Shown piece after piece: positions 27,601 through 36,934 of a stretch of DNA of 64,000 nt. The notes below the pieces were generated by a model, which was given only the letters and a program-made list of their open reading frames with translations, ran no database searches and was not told the DNA's origin. Numbering within the stretch: position 1 is the stretch's first letter; each line of letters opens with the position of its first letter. The stretch is from Candidatus Magnetocorallium paracelense (GTDB taxonomy: Bacteria; Nitrospirota; Thermodesulfovibrionia; Thermodesulfovibrionales; Magnetobacteriaceae). The stretch is from positions 62,001 to 126,000 of the forward strand of contig JAREWP010000033.1 of assembly GCA_029001845.1 (NCBI GenBank). The letters are read 5' to 3'. Made by a program: the position numbers and the translations under genes.

Positions 27601-29575
27601 AAAAGGCGACCCCCTCCGTCTCGGACAGGTACTGATCAATCTGGCGACCAATGCCGTTAAATTCACTGACAAGGGTGAGATCGTTATCTCTGTGGAACTT
27701 GAGGAAGAGGATGGCGCTTCAATCACACTCCGTTTCTGTGTTCGCGATACCGGCATCGGTATGAGTAAAAAACAGACAGCGAACCTGTTTCAACCCTTCA
27801 GTCAGGCCGATTCTTCAACGACACGTAAGTACGGAGGCACCGGCCTGGGGCTTTCCATCTCCGGGAAGCTTGTTGAGATGTTGGGCGGCAAAATCACAGT
27901 GGATAGCACAATAGGAGAGGGAAGTCTCTTCTGCTTCACCACTTTGCTTAAAATGCAATCGGTGCAAAAGCGTAAAAAAACGTATTTATCGGAAGCATTC
28001 ACCGGATTACGAGCCCTGGTGATTGACGATCAGGAATCATCCCTTGAGATTCTTAGTGAAATGCTGGAGTCATTCACAATCAATGTGGTTGTGGCCGATT
28101 CCGGTGAAAAGGGTTTAATGGAATTAAAAAACGCCTCTACTGCCAACGTTCCTTTTGATCTGGTCCTTGTTGATTATAAGATGCCTGATATTGATGGCAT
28201 CGAGACATCTCGTCGGATCAACGCTGACAGGCATTTAATAAAAACACCTGCTGTCATCGTGGTGTCAGCCTATGGACGGGAAGAGATTCGCCGACAGGCC
28301 GAGGATGCCGGTATAGACGGTTTTTTAGTCAAGCCTGTCACTTCTTCGATAATGTTCAATACCATACTTCAGGTAATGAATATGGAGCCCGAAGAGAAAG
28401 CTTTTATTGCAGCAAAAGAAACTCCCCTGCCTGATCGGCTGTCAGATCGACTGAGAAGTATTCAGGGCGCCAGAATTCTTGTGGCCGACGACAATAAAAT
28501 CAATCAGCAGGTGGCCGGGGAGCTCTTGGAGCAGGCGGCGCTTATTGTCGAGGTCGCAAATAACGGAAAAGAAGCCATAGAGATGGCCGAAAAAAATCTG
28601 TATGACATCATCCTCATGGATATCCAGATGCCGATAATGGACGGGCTGAAAGCAACCAGGGAAATCAGAGCACTGGGAGTGTCGGCTATGGGTTCTCTGT
28701 CATTAGGTGACGGAAACAAATCAAAGGAGACAAAAAAGCCGATTCCAATTATCGCCATGACAGCCCACGCCATGGCCGGTGATCGGGAAAAGAGCCTTAA
28801 GGCAGGTATGAACGATCATATTACAAAGCCCATAGAACCGGAAAAGCTCTATGACTGCCTTGTTCGTTGGATACCTTCAAAAGGAAATGATCCGTTCACG
28901 CCCGACATTCAGCAAAACCGAGGCGAAACCGGAAATATTGAGGATATCGAAAAAGAGGACCGGTTAATTGATTTACCGGAAAGAATTCCGGGAATCGATA
29001 TCGAGGTCGGATTAAAACGAGTTCTATACAACAAAAAGCTCTATCTAAACCTGTTAAGGAATTTTCTGAAAGAGAATGCCGATTTTTCGGAAAAGGTTAG
29101 GGAAACACTGAATAACAATGATATTGAAACAGCAGGAAGGCTGGTTCATACCCTAAAGGGAGTTTCCGGTAGTATCGGGGCTGTGATTTTACAACAAAAG
29201 ATATCTGACCTGGAGAGCAGCATTGTTGAGCAGAGGGACGACATGTATCCTCTGTTGGAAGATGTCAGTAATTCTTTGCAGATTTTGTTAAATGATATTC
29301 ATGAAGCACTTCCCGCTCAACAGCACGGGCGTACAGGGATTCCCTTACCTGACGATTTTGATTCGGAGATTATTCGTCCCAAAGTGGCTGAACTCGTGAA
29401 TTTACTGGAAATAAGCGATATGAAGGCCCTTGCCTGTTATTCGGATATTAAGATCCATTTAATATCCGTTGATTCTGAGATTACTGAAAAGATACAGCAA
29501 CAATTAAATCTTTTCGATTTTAAAGGAGCTTTGAAAAGTGTATTGGCTATCGGGAAGTTGATAGAGAAAATGTAA
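24605..29575 (+). CDS. Hybrid histidine kinase with SBP3, PAS, REC and Hpt domains
   Basis: The 1656-residue BvgS-like protein has an N-terminal membrane signal (13-41), a periplasmic family-3 solute-binding domain (about 55-275: [52 protein letters not shown]), and a membrane helix at 322-345. Four PAS domains follow (365-850), then HisKA ([19 protein letters not shown], His near 898), HATPase (1005-1120; [18 protein letters not shown]), REC1 (1137-1260; [10 protein letters not shown]), REC2 (1290-1425; [11 protein letters not shown]) and Hpt ([11 protein letters not shown], His near 1515). This is a complete multistep phosphorelay. PAS3 carries a cysteine cluster (CHEFF ... [11 protein letters not shown]) found in several kinases here. 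REC2 has about 12 extra residues after its phosphorylated strand. The ligand is probably a small polar metabolite or amino acid. Confidence 0.94.
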   Translation: MNREHNHIICESLNRIVTTLLFLIVGIFFLSLQLPGPVFAASSIELTSKERAWLADHKEITIAFDGYYGPYSYQSNRGEFFGIAVDIANELARRIGLTLNVYPEGKWRKLYRAAQERRVDVIATLVLRPERRQWFEFTEPYISLAQYIVTRKDVKGIDSREDIAGKSVALVESYSTTGYVLEEFSTVKPHIVGNLSAALEAVSSGKAEATVAAMGMAQYLIAQTGLTNMKFAALYAQGLSKQRFGVRKDWPELASILDKALASLNDAERLQMFQRWSHPEVAKVEAVMKPKLPELTDQEKDIIQDRRVNPNIEKHTNWRFLGMIVLIILLIVGSILAVMIIIWNRRLTREVSERKEAQNRTKQYEFIVNSVRDMMTFIGSDYTYKAVNDTWCETMGIRREDMLGKSVIEEWGHDVFEGEIKPQLERCFAGEMASFKIRLKQRGEKRHFEVRFYPYIDSNGNVANAVAVSRDITERTKVLEALRESEALFMRTFDQAPVGAAIVNMEGGFERVNEKLCHILGYKEEEFNELTFSDITHPDDRTEGIEQAKAPGPGETDKYLADKRYIRKDGDIIWAQLSLRMIHDSTGKPLYFLPMLEDITDRKLAEEELDNLFNMTTEGLVYVDNDYTILKANKTFLTQWQVSEEEIIGKKCHEFFDYSICHLHSKGEACCNLSRTMTGHEIVENEIQIIDKEGVVKFFVESGVPFVTPEGSVKGLLKSFRDITERKRSEEELLKLSRVIEQTPVSIVITDLDGIIEYVNPYFCEVSGYRANEVIGQNPKILSSGEQSKEYYHDLWKTIKSGNVWQGEFSNKKKNGEKYWESASISPIRTPDGETSHFVAVKEDITLRKKTEEALNQRVEELDDARLTMLNMMEDFDEAKKEAEKATLAKSEFLANMSHEIRTPMNAIIGMSHLALKTELSPKQQDYLHSIQSASNSLLGIINDILDFSKIEAGKLEIETVDFQLEDVMNNVSNMVSLRAQEKGIELLLSIPANIPLSLKGDPLRLGQVLINLATNAVKFTDKGEIVISVELEEEDGASITLRFCVRDTGIGMSKKQTANLFQPFSQADSSTTRKYGGTGLGLSISGKLVEMLGGKITVDSTIGEGSLFCFTTLLKMQSVQKRKKTYLSEAFTGLRALVIDDQESSLEILSEMLESFTINVVVADSGEKGLMELKNASTANVPFDLVLVDYKMPDIDGIETSRRINADRHLIKTPAVIVVSAYGREEIRRQAEDAGIDGFLVKPVTSSIMFNTILQVMNMEPEEKAFIAAKETPLPDRLSDRLRSIQGARILVADDNKINQQVAGELLEQAALIVEVANNGKEAIEMAEKNLYDIILMDIQMPIMDGLKATREIRALGVSAMGSLSLGDGNKSKETKKPIPIIAMTAHAMAGDREKSLKAGMNDHITKPIEPEKLYDCLVRWIPSKGNDPFTPDIQQNRGETGNIEDIEKEDRLIDLPERIPGIDIEVGLKRVLYNKKLYLNLLRNFLKENADFSEKVRETLNNNDIETAGRLVHTLKGVSGSIGAVILQQKISDLESSIVEQRDDMYPLLEDVSNSLQILLNDIHEALPAQQHGRTGIPLPDDFDSEIIRPKVAELVNLLEISDMKALACYSDIKIHLISVDSEITEKIQQQLNLFDFKGALKSVLAIGKLIEKM

Positions 29576-29937
29576 TCACCTTGCTTAGGACTGCTTGGAC
29601 TGAAGGCTCGATAAACCCGGGTGCAGGCTGAAACTTGCGCGAACCGTTGGTTACCGCCCCCGGCGCAGGCTGAAGCCTGCGGCTACATTTATAAAGTTCG
29701 CCGAAAGCATTATGTTTATGCAGGAATTTCAAAGAAATTCCTTGTAAGTCTCCTCTCCCCTTGAGGGGTGAGGGAGTAAAAGAAATGTCGCTGCCAGAGG
29801 CAGCTTAACTTGAATATATAGGAATTTGAAAATAACAACGAATCCCGGGACAGACGTCTCGTCTGTCCTTTCTGTATGCGGAACTGCAAACTGCTGCGAA
29901 CAGAGGCGGTTTGTTGTATTGAAAGGGAGGGAAAATA
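29576..29937. repeat. Intergenic cluster of three repeat types
   Basis: 29626-29688 is a palindromic element (GCAGGCTGAAACTTGCGCGA ... CGCAGGCTGAAGCCTGCGG), present inverted at 60153-60211. 29723-29815 is a shortened copy of the 200-bp direct repeat found at 35168 and 36669, starting with the hairpin GGAATTTCAAAGAAATTCC. 29845-29870 is the GGGACAGACGTCTCGTCTGTCC hairpin. The GTG start of the HD-GYP gene has AAAGGGAGG just upstream. Confidence 0.6.
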
Positions 29938-30975
29938 GTGGAGGAAAAGCAAAGAATCCTCGTTGTAGACGATACGCCTGCAAACATCCAAATTTTAACC
30001 AATCTCCTGATGGATGAATATGACATCAGTATTGCAACCAATGGCGTTGATGCGCTGGCCCTGGCAAATTCATCAAAAAGTCGCCCGGACCTTATTCTGC
30101 TCGATATTATGATGCCTGATATGGATGGCTACGAAGTCTGCAAGCGCCTTAAAAAAGAGGAAACAACAAAAAAAATCCCGGTTTTATTTGTCACAACCAA
30201 GGGAGAAACAGAGGACGAAACAAAGGGATTGGAGCTTGGCGCCCTGGATTACATAACAAAACCGATCAGTCCGCCCGTTGTCAAAGAGAGAGTCCGTAAC
30301 CACATGAAACTCTATCTCCACCAGGAGCAGCTGGAAAAGCTTGTCGATCAACGAACAAAACAGCTTCGAAAAGGCTATATCGATACGATTCATCGTCTGA
30401 CTTTAGCTTCCGAATATAAAGACGAAGACACCGGCGGTCACATTAAGCGGATCAGCTACTATACAAAGGAGCTCTCTCAACAATTGGGCATGGATAATAA
30501 ATTTTGCGACGCTATCTTCTATGCTTCGCCTATGCACGACATCGGTAAGGTTGCGATTCCGGACTCGATTCTTTTAAAACAGGGACCATTGAACGATGAA
30601 GAGTGGAAAACCATGAGAACTCATACAGAAATCGGCGCAAAAATCCTGGAGGGATCTGAATCGCCCTTTCTTCAAATGGCCGTGGATATTGCAAGATGTC
30701 ACCATGAACGATGGGACGGGAAAGGATACCCCCAAGGACTTAAAGGGGAAGAAATACCTCTTACAGCCCGTATTATGAACATTACGGATCAGTACGACGC
30801 TTTGCGCAGCAAGAGGCCCTATAAACCTGCATTTGATCATGAAAAGGCCGTATCGATTATCACGGAAGGCGATGATCGTACAACCCCTGACCATTTCGAT
30901 CCGGAAGTGCTGGGGGCCTTTAAGAAAAGGACAGATATATTTCATGATATTTTTGAAGAGCACAAAGATGAGTGA
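29938..30975 (+). CDS. REC-HD-GYP cyclic-di-GMP phosphodiesterase
   Basis: The start is GTG, seven bases after GGGAGG. The 345-residue protein has a receiver at 5-120 (VVDDTPANIQIL; phospho-Asp in LLDIMMPDMDG, near residue 55; Lys in YITKPISPP), a linker helix, and an HD-GYP domain at about 145-330. The signatures HDIGKVAIPD (about 200) and HHERWDGKGYPQGLKGEEIP (about 260) are complete, so it should hydrolyse c-di-GMP (to pGpG or GMP) in response to phosphorylation. It follows the hybrid kinase gene, a natural phosphodonor candidate, though repeats separate them. It opposes the two GGDEF proteins encoded in the window. Confidence 0.95.
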   Translation: MEEKQRILVVDDTPANIQILTNLLMDEYDISIATNGVDALALANSSKSRPDLILLDIMMPDMDGYEVCKRLKKEETTKKIPVLFVTTKGETEDETKGLELGALDYITKPISPPVVKERVRNHMKLYLHQEQLEKLVDQRTKQLRKGYIDTIHRLTLASEYKDEDTGGHIKRISYYTKELSQQLGMDNKFCDAIFYASPMHDIGKVAIPDSILLKQGPLNDEEWKTMRTHTEIGAKILEGSESPFLQMAVDIARCHHERWDGKGYPQGLKGEEIPLTARIMNITDQYDALRSKRPYKPAFDHEKAVSIITEGDDRTTPDHFDPEVLGAFKKRTDIFHDIFEEHKDE

Positions 30976-30993
30976 GGTGTTAAAATATAATAT

Positions 30994-31140
30994 TACTCGC
31001 TTATAAATGAAATTGTACGCAAAAAAGCAACAATATTTAAAAATGTCAAATGTCAAAGCTCAAATATCAAAAAATGGAAGTGAGCAGTTTTTGACATTTA
31101 GTCATTTGGATTTGATTTGAAATTTGGATTTTGTCATTTA
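30994..31140 (-). repeat. Composite intergenic repeat, inverted copy
   Basis: Read on the minus strand, this segment runs from an AAATGTCAAAAACTGCTCAC part, through TTTGAGCTTTGACATTTGAC, to ACAATTTCATTTATAAGCGA. The same order occurs on the plus strand at 33845-33974. The pair therefore forms long inverted repeats around the REC-kinase and REC-GGDEF genes. The TTTGACATTTGA-rich part resembles sequence that also flanks the four-helix-bundle gene at 52.4 kb. Confidence 0.6.
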
Positions 31141-31203
31141 TCATTAAAACACAACAGGAAACCTGCTTTGGTTCCGGCTATACCGGGTTGGGAATATTAT
31201 AAG

Positions 31204-32442
31204 ATGGAAACAAAAAAAATATTAATAGTAGAGGACGAATTTTTTATCGCTAATAACATAAAGGTGATATTGGAAAGCAGCGGATATACGGTAACATCCA
31301 TTGTAGCGACAGGTGAAGGGGCGATCCAAAGAGTCGAAAGGGAGACTCCCGATTTGGTGCTGATGGATATCGAGCTGAATGGGGAAATGGACGGTATAGA
31401 AACAGTTAATGAGATACACGCTCGATATGATATGCCGGTAATATACATGACTGCCTATACAGATGAAAAACTCCTTGAACGGGCTAAGCTGACAGAACCC
31501 TTCGGCTATTTGGTGAAACCCGTTAATGAGAGAGAATTACAAACCAACATCGAGATGGCGCTGTATAAACACAAAACGGAAAACAGATTAAAAGAGATGA
31601 ACAGAAACCTTGAAAAAAGAGTCCTCGAAGAGATGGAAAAACGTATTCAAAAAGAACAATTACTAATCCAACAATCCAAGATGGCGGCAATGGGAGAGAT
31701 GATTGGAGCAATCGCTCACCAGTGGAGGCAGCCCCTTAATTCAATAAACATTATAGCTCAGGATTTACCGGACGCTTATAAATTTGGAGAGCTCGATGAG
31801 AAATATATTAAAGAGGCCGCAGAGAAGACAATGAATCTGGTTGATTATATGTCTCAGACAATAGACGATTTCAGAGACTTTTTCAAACCAAGTAAAGAGA
31901 GAGTCCCCTTTAAAGTAAATACAGCGATAAAAGAGATTATTCAACTTCTCTATTATCAACTGATAAAGGCGGATATAGGCATATCACTATCATGTACTTA
32001 TGAGGGAGCAACAAAAAAGCCCCCCCTGGGCGACAGAGGCGAAATATGCATTTGTAAGCCTGAGATCGTGGTTACGGGATATCCGAACGAATTCAAACAG
32101 GCGATATTGAATCTGCTCACCAATGCCAGAGACGCCATTATCGACAGAAAGGAACAGGGCCTCTTAAAAGAGGAAAAGCAGGGTCTGATTTCAATAGAGA
32201 TTTCCAGGGAAAACCAATTGGCAGTAACAAAAATAAACGATAACGGCGGCGGGATTTCAGAGGAGTCATTAAAGAAAATTTTTGAACCCTATTTTACAAC
32301 AAAGGGAGACGACGGGACAGGCATTGGTCTGTATATGTGCAAAACGATCATAGAGAATCACATGGGAGGAAGAATTCGTGCCAAAAATATCGGCGAAGGT
32401 GCGGAATTCAGATTAGAGCTGAAAATGGAAAACGACTGTTAA
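31204..32442 (+). CDS. REC-histidine kinase
   Basis: The likely start is the ATG at 31204, just before METKKILIVEDEFF; an in-frame start at 31117 would add 29 residues encoded by repeat DNA. The 412-residue protein has an N-terminal receiver (4-120; LMDIELNGEMDG; LVKPVN), a coiled coil, a dimerisation/phosphoacceptor helix with SKMAAMGEMIGAIAHQWRQP (His near 169), and an HATPase with NEFKQAILNLLTNARDAI, NDNGGG and GTGIGLYMCKTII. The HQWRQP box groups it with the kinases at 43530 and 53555. It is cytoplasmic, with no membrane helix. The receiver is probably phosphorylated by another kinase and modulates this one. Confidence 0.93.
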   Translation: METKKILIVEDEFFIANNIKVILESSGYTVTSIVATGEGAIQRVERETPDLVLMDIELNGEMDGIETVNEIHARYDMPVIYMTAYTDEKLLERAKLTEPFGYLVKPVNERELQTNIEMALYKHKTENRLKEMNRNLEKRVLEEMEKRIQKEQLLIQQSKMAAMGEMIGAIAHQWRQPLNSINIIAQDLPDAYKFGELDEKYIKEAAEKTMNLVDYMSQTIDDFRDFFKPSKERVPFKVNTAIKEIIQLLYYQLIKADIGISLSCTYEGATKKPPLGDRGEICICKPEIVVTGYPNEFKQAILNLLTNARDAIIDRKEQGLLKEEKQGLISIEISRENQLAVTKINDNGGGISEESLKKIFEPYFTTKGDDGTGIGLYMCKTIIENHMGGRIRAKNIGEGAEFRLELKMENDC

Positions 32443-32495
32443 CGGTTCACCGGGATCTGAGGTCAGAGGTCAGTTGAAATTGAAGGTAAAAAAAG
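32443..32495 (+). repeat. Partial copy of the GTTCACAG repeat element
   Basis: GGTTCACCGGGATCTGAGGT, then CAGAGGTCAGTTGAAATTGA and AGGTAAAA, match one end of the 154-bp MITE-like family (full copies at 42877 and 57771). Only this end is visible here, starting directly after the stop codon of the REC-kinase gene. Confidence 0.55.
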
Positions 32496-32658
32496 GGGTC
32501 TTCCTTAATTTGGGGTAGTCAGGAGTTCTGTTAATAGTTTATATTAAATAAATAGTAACTACTCAGTTATTTAGCTGAAGACTGGAGGCTGAAGCAAAAA
32601 AACAAATGAATTTGGTGCGCTGATCAAAAAAATGCTAAAACAATCGTAAGTTAAAAAT

Positions 32659-32735
32659 AACCACGAAGCACACGAAGGGCACGAAGTTTTAAAGAATTTT
32701 TCTTTTTCTTCGCGCCCTTCGTGTGCTTCGTGGTT
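32659..32735. repeat. CACGAAG hairpin repeat
   Basis: AACCACGAAGCACACGAAGG at the left pairs with the reverse complement at the right, giving arms of about 29 bases with one mismatch around an A/T-rich loop. A degenerate copy lies at 34995-35064. The flanks (CAATCGTAAGTTAAAAATAA and CCGGATTTACTGAGTTCTGA) are also shared with the second copy, partly inverted. This REP-like hairpin occurs in many environmental bacterial genomes. Confidence 0.65.
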
Positions 32736-32833
32736 GAAAAATATTTTCTTGGATCCTTTTCATTTACGATTGTTTTTCCGGTTTTAGCCGGATTTACTGA
32801 GTTCTGAACTTAAAAGACGAAAAGGTATGTTAA

Positions 32834-33739
32834 ATGAAGATACTTATAGCTGAAGATGAAGATGTATCAAGGCTTTTGCTGAGGAAAACACTTGTCAATT
32901 GGGGTTATGATGTTATTGTTACCGAGAATGGCATGGAGGCGCTTGAAGTGCTTGAGTCTGAGGATCCCCCTAAGATTGCCATACTCGACTGGATCATGCC
33001 GGAGATGGACGGTATAGAGGTTTGTAAAAGGATCAGGACCACGAGAAAAGAACCCTATGTCTTTATCATTTTACTGACCGCTAAGGGACAGACCGATGAT
33101 GTAATCAAAGGAATGGATTCAGGCGCCGACGATTATATCATAAAGCCCTTTCACAATCATGAGTTGGAAGCACGTCTCAGGGCGGGAAAACGTATTGTCG
33201 AGCTCCTCGATCAACTAAAAATCCAGGCGACACACGATCCCCTGACAGGAATTTGGAACAGAGGAGCGATATTCGACGCCCTGGAAAAGGAGCTTAACCG
33301 CACCACAAGAGAAAAGAGACCTATGGGGATTATGCTCATTGACATCGATCATTTCAAACGCATTAATGACACATACGGACACCCTGCCGGAGATATGGTA
33401 TTGTGTGAAGTTGTAAAGAAAATGAAGACTGCTGTACGACCATACGATTTAATCGGCCGCTATGGCGGTGAAGAGTTTCTTATAATCCTTCCCGGGTGCG
33501 ATAAGCCGACTGTGGTTAAAACCGCCGAAAGACTTTGCGACCTTATCTGCGGAGAGAAAATAAATATTTCCAATGGATCGATCTGTATTACAATCAGCAT
33601 AGGCGTATCTGCCGCAGGGGATGATCACGATAATATAAATAAAGAGCAATTATTAAAGATTGCCGATAAAGCACTTTATGAAGCGAAAGAGAGCGGCAGA
33701 AATCGAGTCAAAGTCTGCATGACCTTATGCGATGAATAA
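32834..33739 (+). CDS. REC-GGDEF diguanylate cyclase (PleD/WspR-like)
   Basis: The 301-residue protein has one receiver at 2-120 (IAEDEDVSRLLL; ILDWIMPEMDG with Asp near 52; YIIKPFHNHELEARL) and a GGDEF domain at about 130-298 with HDPLTGIWNRGAIF, IDIDHFKRINDTYGHPAGD and the active site RYGGEEF near 210. The product-inhibition I-site RPYD sits exactly five residues before GGEEF, so c-di-GMP synthesis should be feedback-controlled. It should make c-di-GMP when phosphorylated. It lies about 390 bases after the REC-kinase gene, within the same pair of inverted repeats. Confidence 0.95.
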   Translation: MKILIAEDEDVSRLLLRKTLVNWGYDVIVTENGMEALEVLESEDPPKIAILDWIMPEMDGIEVCKRIRTTRKEPYVFIILLTAKGQTDDVIKGMDSGADDYIIKPFHNHELEARLRAGKRIVELLDQLKIQATHDPLTGIWNRGAIFDALEKELNRTTREKRPMGIMLIDIDHFKRINDTYGHPAGDMVLCEVVKKMKTAVRPYDLIGRYGGEEFLIILPGCDKPTVVKTAERLCDLICGEKINISNGSICITISIGVSAAGDDHDNINKEQLLKIADKALYEAKESGRNRVKVCMTLCDE

Positions 33740-33766
33740 ATTTTCGTGGAACAGGTGTAAAAAAAA

Positions 33767-33974
33767 CTGTTCACAGTGACCTGAGGTCAGAGGCCGGTTG
33801 AAGGTAAAAGGGACTTTTTAATGAATTTCAAGAGCCTGAGCCGGCAATGTCAAGAACTGCTCACTTCCCTTTTTTGACATTTGAGCTTTGACATTCATTT
33901 GGGATTTGAGCTTTGGAATTTGACATTTAAAATATGGTTGTTTTTTTCGCACAATTTCATTTAAAAGCGACTAA
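33767..33974 (+). repeat. Two abutting repeats upstream of the EB_dh-like gene
   Basis: 33767-33833 is one end of the GTTCACAG MITE-like family (CTGTTCACAGTGACCTGAGG ... AATGAATTTCAAGAG), interrupted at about 33840 by 33845-33974. The latter is the plus-strand copy of the composite repeat (TGTCAAGAACTGCTCACTTC ... ACAATTTCATTTAAAAGCGA). The ribosome site AAGGAGG of the next gene lies immediately after, so the repeat forms the gene's 5' leader. Confidence 0.6.
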
Positions 33975-33986
33975 TAAGGAGGTTTT

Positions 33987-34871
33987 ATGTCAAGATTTTT
34001 TTTGATAACTTTATGGGGACTCTTTATTGCCATCTTCTCGATAAACATTTGTCCATTGTATTCGGATCAAACGATAATCGTGCAAATGGCAACCCATCCC
34101 CCCGTCATTGACGGAAAAGGGACAGACGCCGTGTGGGCCGAGACTCAGGAGATTGTAACAAAGGATAAGATAGCCGATATCGATATAACGTTAAAGGCCC
34201 TTTATACAAAGGAGGAAATATTTTTTTTAGTCTCCTTTCCTGATCCTGAGGAATCGAGAAATCATAAGAGCTGGGTTTGGGACGAAAAGATAGGGATCTA
34301 TAAAGTGGGCGGCGATATCGAGGATGTCTTTGTCTTTAAATGGAGTATGGAGTCGGAGGCAGTGGATCTGACGCTAAAGAGCGATAGGGGACATAAGGCC
34401 GATATTTGGTTTTGGAAGGCATGCAGAACCGATCCCACAGGTTACGCAGACGACAAGCTTCATATCCTTTCGTCTGTAAAAGCTGACAGGTCAACGGAGC
34501 TTCAAAGTAATTCAGGAAAACCCATCTATTTAACCCGTAAGGGCGATAATGGAAAAAGTGCATACAAAACAGATATTGTTACCGATTATAAAGGCGATAA
34601 AATCGCAAAATATAAAAACAGAAAGCCCGCCGGCAGCCGCGCCGATGTGAGGGCCAAAGGTCTATGGGAGAATGGTGTTTGGACTATAGAGTTTGCAAGA
34701 GCCCTTATAACAGGGAATGACGACGATGTCCCTTTCGATACCTCAATGACCTATCGATTCGGGGTGTCAAAAAATGAAATAGCAGGCAGGGACATAAATC
34801 CTAAATTGGACCAGCCCCTCTACGGCAGCGGCGATCTCAGCGAGATATTGACCATGGAATTTGTCAGGTAG
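33987..34871 (+). CDS. Secreted ethylbenzene-dehydrogenase-like haem-binding protein
   Basis: The 294-residue product begins with a signal peptide (about 1-26) after a perfect AAGGAGG site. The mature part has the CBM9-like beta sandwich of the EB_dh family: PPVIDGKGTDAVWAETQEI near 38, a long central region with SWVWDEKIGIYKVGGDIEDV and ADIWFWKACRTDPTGYADD (about 140-165), and GVWTIEFARALITGNDDDV near 230. In the family this fold binds b haem as the gamma subunit of DMSO-reductase-type dehydrogenases, or stands alone as a periplasmic cytochrome. No molybdoenzyme subunits are nearby, so it is a stand-alone copy whose redox or sensor role is unclear. Confidence 0.85.
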   Translation: MSRFFLITLWGLFIAIFSINICPLYSDQTIIVQMATHPPVIDGKGTDAVWAETQEIVTKDKIADIDITLKALYTKEEIFFLVSFPDPEESRNHKSWVWDEKIGIYKVGGDIEDVFVFKWSMESEAVDLTLKSDRGHKADIWFWKACRTDPTGYADDKLHILSSVKADRSTELQSNSGKPIYLTRKGDNGKSAYKTDIVTDYKGDKIAKYKNRKPAGSRADVRAKGLWENGVWTIEFARALITGNDDDVPFDTSMTYRFGVSKNEIAGRDINPKLDQPLYGSGDLSEILTMEFVR

Positions 34872-34994
34872 TTTCATGGCAGGTCAAAACCTGTGTAAAA
34901 GGTGGGCAATGCTTGTAAACTTCAGAACTCAATAAATCCGGCTAAAAACAGAGAAAATGATCGCAAATCAAAAGTACTCAAAAAAAAATCTTAA

Positions 34995-35064
34995 AACCAC
35001 GAAGCACACGAAGGGCGCGAAGAAAAAAATTTAAAATTTCGTGAACGCCCTGGCCTTTGTGGTT
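34995..35064. repeat. Degenerate CACGAAG hairpin repeat
   Basis: The left arm AACCACGAAGCACACGAAGG is intact. The right arm has diverged (GAACGCCCTGGCCTTTGTGGTT), so the hairpin is weaker than the copy at 32659-32735. Confidence 0.6.
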
Positions 35065-35167
35065 AATTTTAACTACGATTGCTTTAACAAATTTTGTCAA
35101 ATTACTGAGTTCTGAACTTATACCCAACTCGACAAGCCGGAACCAAACAGGGTTTGATTTAAAGCCC

Positions 35168-35363
35168 GGGAATTTCGAAGAAATTCCCTTCAAGTCTCCT
35201 CTCCCCTTGAGGGGAGAGGATTAAGGTGAGGGGTGACGGTGGAGAAGCGTTACCATATCGAGAACCTTACCGACCCCCTCACCCCAACCCTCTCCCCCTT
35301 CAAAGGGGGAGAGGGAGGAAAAAAATCGCTGCTTTTGCAGCTTAACCTGAAAAGTCGGAGTAT
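35168..35363 (+). repeat. 200-bp direct repeat, copy 1
   Basis: It starts with the palindrome GGGAATTTCGAAGAAATTCCC and continues with CTCTCCCCTTGAGGGGAGAG, then GTGAGGGGTGACGGTGGAGA, CCTCACCCCAACCCTCTCCC and AGCTTAACCTGAAAAGTCGG. Copy 2 at 36669-36868 is the same along its length with only scattered differences. The copies bracket the PhnD-like gene. A shorter form lies at 29723. Confidence 0.75.
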
Positions 35364-35622
35364 TTTTCTAAATGCTTAAAAGCCTTATAAATAAAAGCTA
35401 AAACTATGACATTCAAAAATATTGGTGCTTTCTTACGCACAATTTCATTTATAAGCGACTAAAGACCTGTTTACTTTCGATTAAGTTCACATATAGGGAA
35501 TTCAAAATAACTACGACCCCTAGGACAGGCGTCTCGCATGTCCTAGGCTCCGAAGTTTTCTATGCTACACATAAACAGAAAAGTCTGTCCGAAGGACGTT
35601 AGCTTCAGTCAGGAGGAGATAA

Positions 35623-36552
35623 ATGAAAAACAGATTGTTATTCATACTGTTCCTTTTAATCTTTTTGTTGACCTTTACAGGGATAGGGAATGGGAATGCC
35701 GGAGATGTAAATAAGAAAGAATTAAAACAGTTCAAGAAGGGCGATCCCCTTATTATCGCCCTTATCCCTGAAAAGAATGTCTTTGACCAGAAAAAACGAT
35801 ACAGACATATTACAAAATATCTTTCCAAAGAGCTCGATCTCCATGTAAGAGAAAAAATCTTACCCGATTACGGCAAGATAACCGACGCCTTTATAAAGGG
35901 CGCCACAGACGCCGGTTTTTTTGGCAGTTTCGCTTACGTTTTTACAAATTCAAAAATTGCTTTGGAACCGATCGCCAGACCGGTCTGGCCTGATGGAAGC
36001 TCCACATACAGCGGATATATATTTGTCCGTAAAGACAGCGGCATAAAGAGTGTGAAAGAGATGGAGGGGAAAAGCATATCTTTGGTGCATAAAGCGACGA
36101 CTGCAGGATACATATTCCCATTGACTTACCTGACGAAACATGGCGTAAGCGACATGGAAACCTACTTTTCGAGAATCTATTACACCGGAAGCCACGACTC
36201 CGCCGCCTATGCAGTGTATATTGGCGAATCCGATGTGGGAGCCTGTAAAAACCATATATATAACGCTCTGTCCAAGAAACACCCTGACTTTAAGAATAAG
36301 ATGCTTATTTTAGCTGAATCGCCTGAAGTCCCGTCAAACGGATTGGCCGTCAGAAAGGAGATGGCGCCATCGTTAAAAAGGAGACTAAAGAGTTTTTTTC
36401 TGAACCTTCACAAGAGCGAGGAAGGAAGAGAGGTTTTAAAGAGATTCGGAGCCGAGAGATTTATCGAGACAACGAATGAGGATTACTCTTCTCTCAATCG
36501 CATCATAGAGAAGTTGGAGATAGATATGAAGGACTATCCCTATAAAGAGTAG
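35623..36552 (+). CDS. PhnD/TauA-like periplasmic phosphate/phosphonate-type binding protein
   Basis: The 309-residue protein has a signal peptide (1-26) after a strong AGGAGGAG site. The rest matches the PhnD-like solute-binding fold: DPLIIALIPEKNVFDQKKRY, YLSKELDLHVREKILPDYGK, DAGFFGSFAYVFTNSKIALE, YSGYIFVRKDSGIKSVKEME (lobe-2 start), and SDVGACKNHIYNALSKKHPD. Residues in the loop after GSF and in the central SHDSAAYAVYIGESDVG stretch would line the pocket. There is no ABC permease or ATPase beside it. Instead a hybrid kinase gene follows, so it is probably a free sensory ligand-binder for a kinase. The binding specificity, phosphonate or another oxyanion, is not predictable. It is bracketed by 200-bp direct repeats. 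Confidence 0.9.
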   Translation: MKNRLLFILFLLIFLLTFTGIGNGNAGDVNKKELKQFKKGDPLIIALIPEKNVFDQKKRYRHITKYLSKELDLHVREKILPDYGKITDAFIKGATDAGFFGSFAYVFTNSKIALEPIARPVWPDGSSTYSGYIFVRKDSGIKSVKEMEGKSISLVHKATTAGYIFPLTYLTKHGVSDMETYFSRIYYTGSHDSAAYAVYIGESDVGACKNHIYNALSKKHPDFKNKMLILAESPEVPSNGLAVRKEMAPSLKRRLKSFFLNLHKSEEGREVLKRFGAERFIETTNEDYSSLNRIIEKLEIDMKDYPYKE

Positions 36553-36668
36553 TCTATAGCTAAAGTAAAAAATCTAATGCTTTGGGAGTGCTTGCCAATA
36601 AAAGCGCAAAATTTAATCGATATCCCTTGCTTTACCTAACTCAGCATAGCCGTAACCAAAGAGGTTTG

Positions 36669-36868
36669 GGGAATTTCGAAGAAATTCCCTTTCAGTCTCC
36701 TCTCCCCTTGAGGGGAGAGGATTAAGGTGAGGGGTGACGGTGGAGAAGCGTTACCCTATCGAGTACCTTACCGCACCCCCTCACCCCAACCCTCTCCCCC
36801 TTCAAAGGGGGAGAGGGAGTAAGAGAAAAATCGCTGCTTTCGCAGCTCAACCTGAAAAGTCGGAGCAT
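36669..36868 (+). repeat. 200-bp direct repeat, copy 2
   Basis: Nearly the same sequence as 35168-35363, in the same orientation, 1.5 kb downstream. Recombination between the copies would delete the PhnD-like gene cleanly. A GGTTCCGACGATGCCTGGTG segment between the repeat and the kinase gene resembles the GGTTCCGGCTACGCCGGGTTG motif of other gaps. Confidence 0.75.
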
Positions 36869-36934
36869 ATTTCAAAATGATTAAAATCTTAGCTTCAAAC
36901 TCATATTCGGTTCCGACGATGCCTGGTGAGGATT

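Larger units (their letters stand above)
34872..35622. other. Repeat-filled gap before the PhnD-like gene
   Basis: No gene was recognised. From left to right it holds an inverted copy of the AATAAATCCGGCTAAAAAC flank, the CACGAAG hairpin, an ACTGAGTTCTGAACTTA segment, the first 200-bp direct repeat, a copy of ACAATTTCATTTATAAGCGA (35440-35459), and the CCTAGGACAGGCGTCTCGC hairpin (35518-35548). The ribosome site AGGAGGAG of the next gene follows. Confidence 0.6.

Noticed and set aside
35168-36868. Composite transposon bounded by insertion sequences
   Set aside because: The bracketing repeats are only about 200 bp and have no transposase frame or insertion-sequence-type ends.
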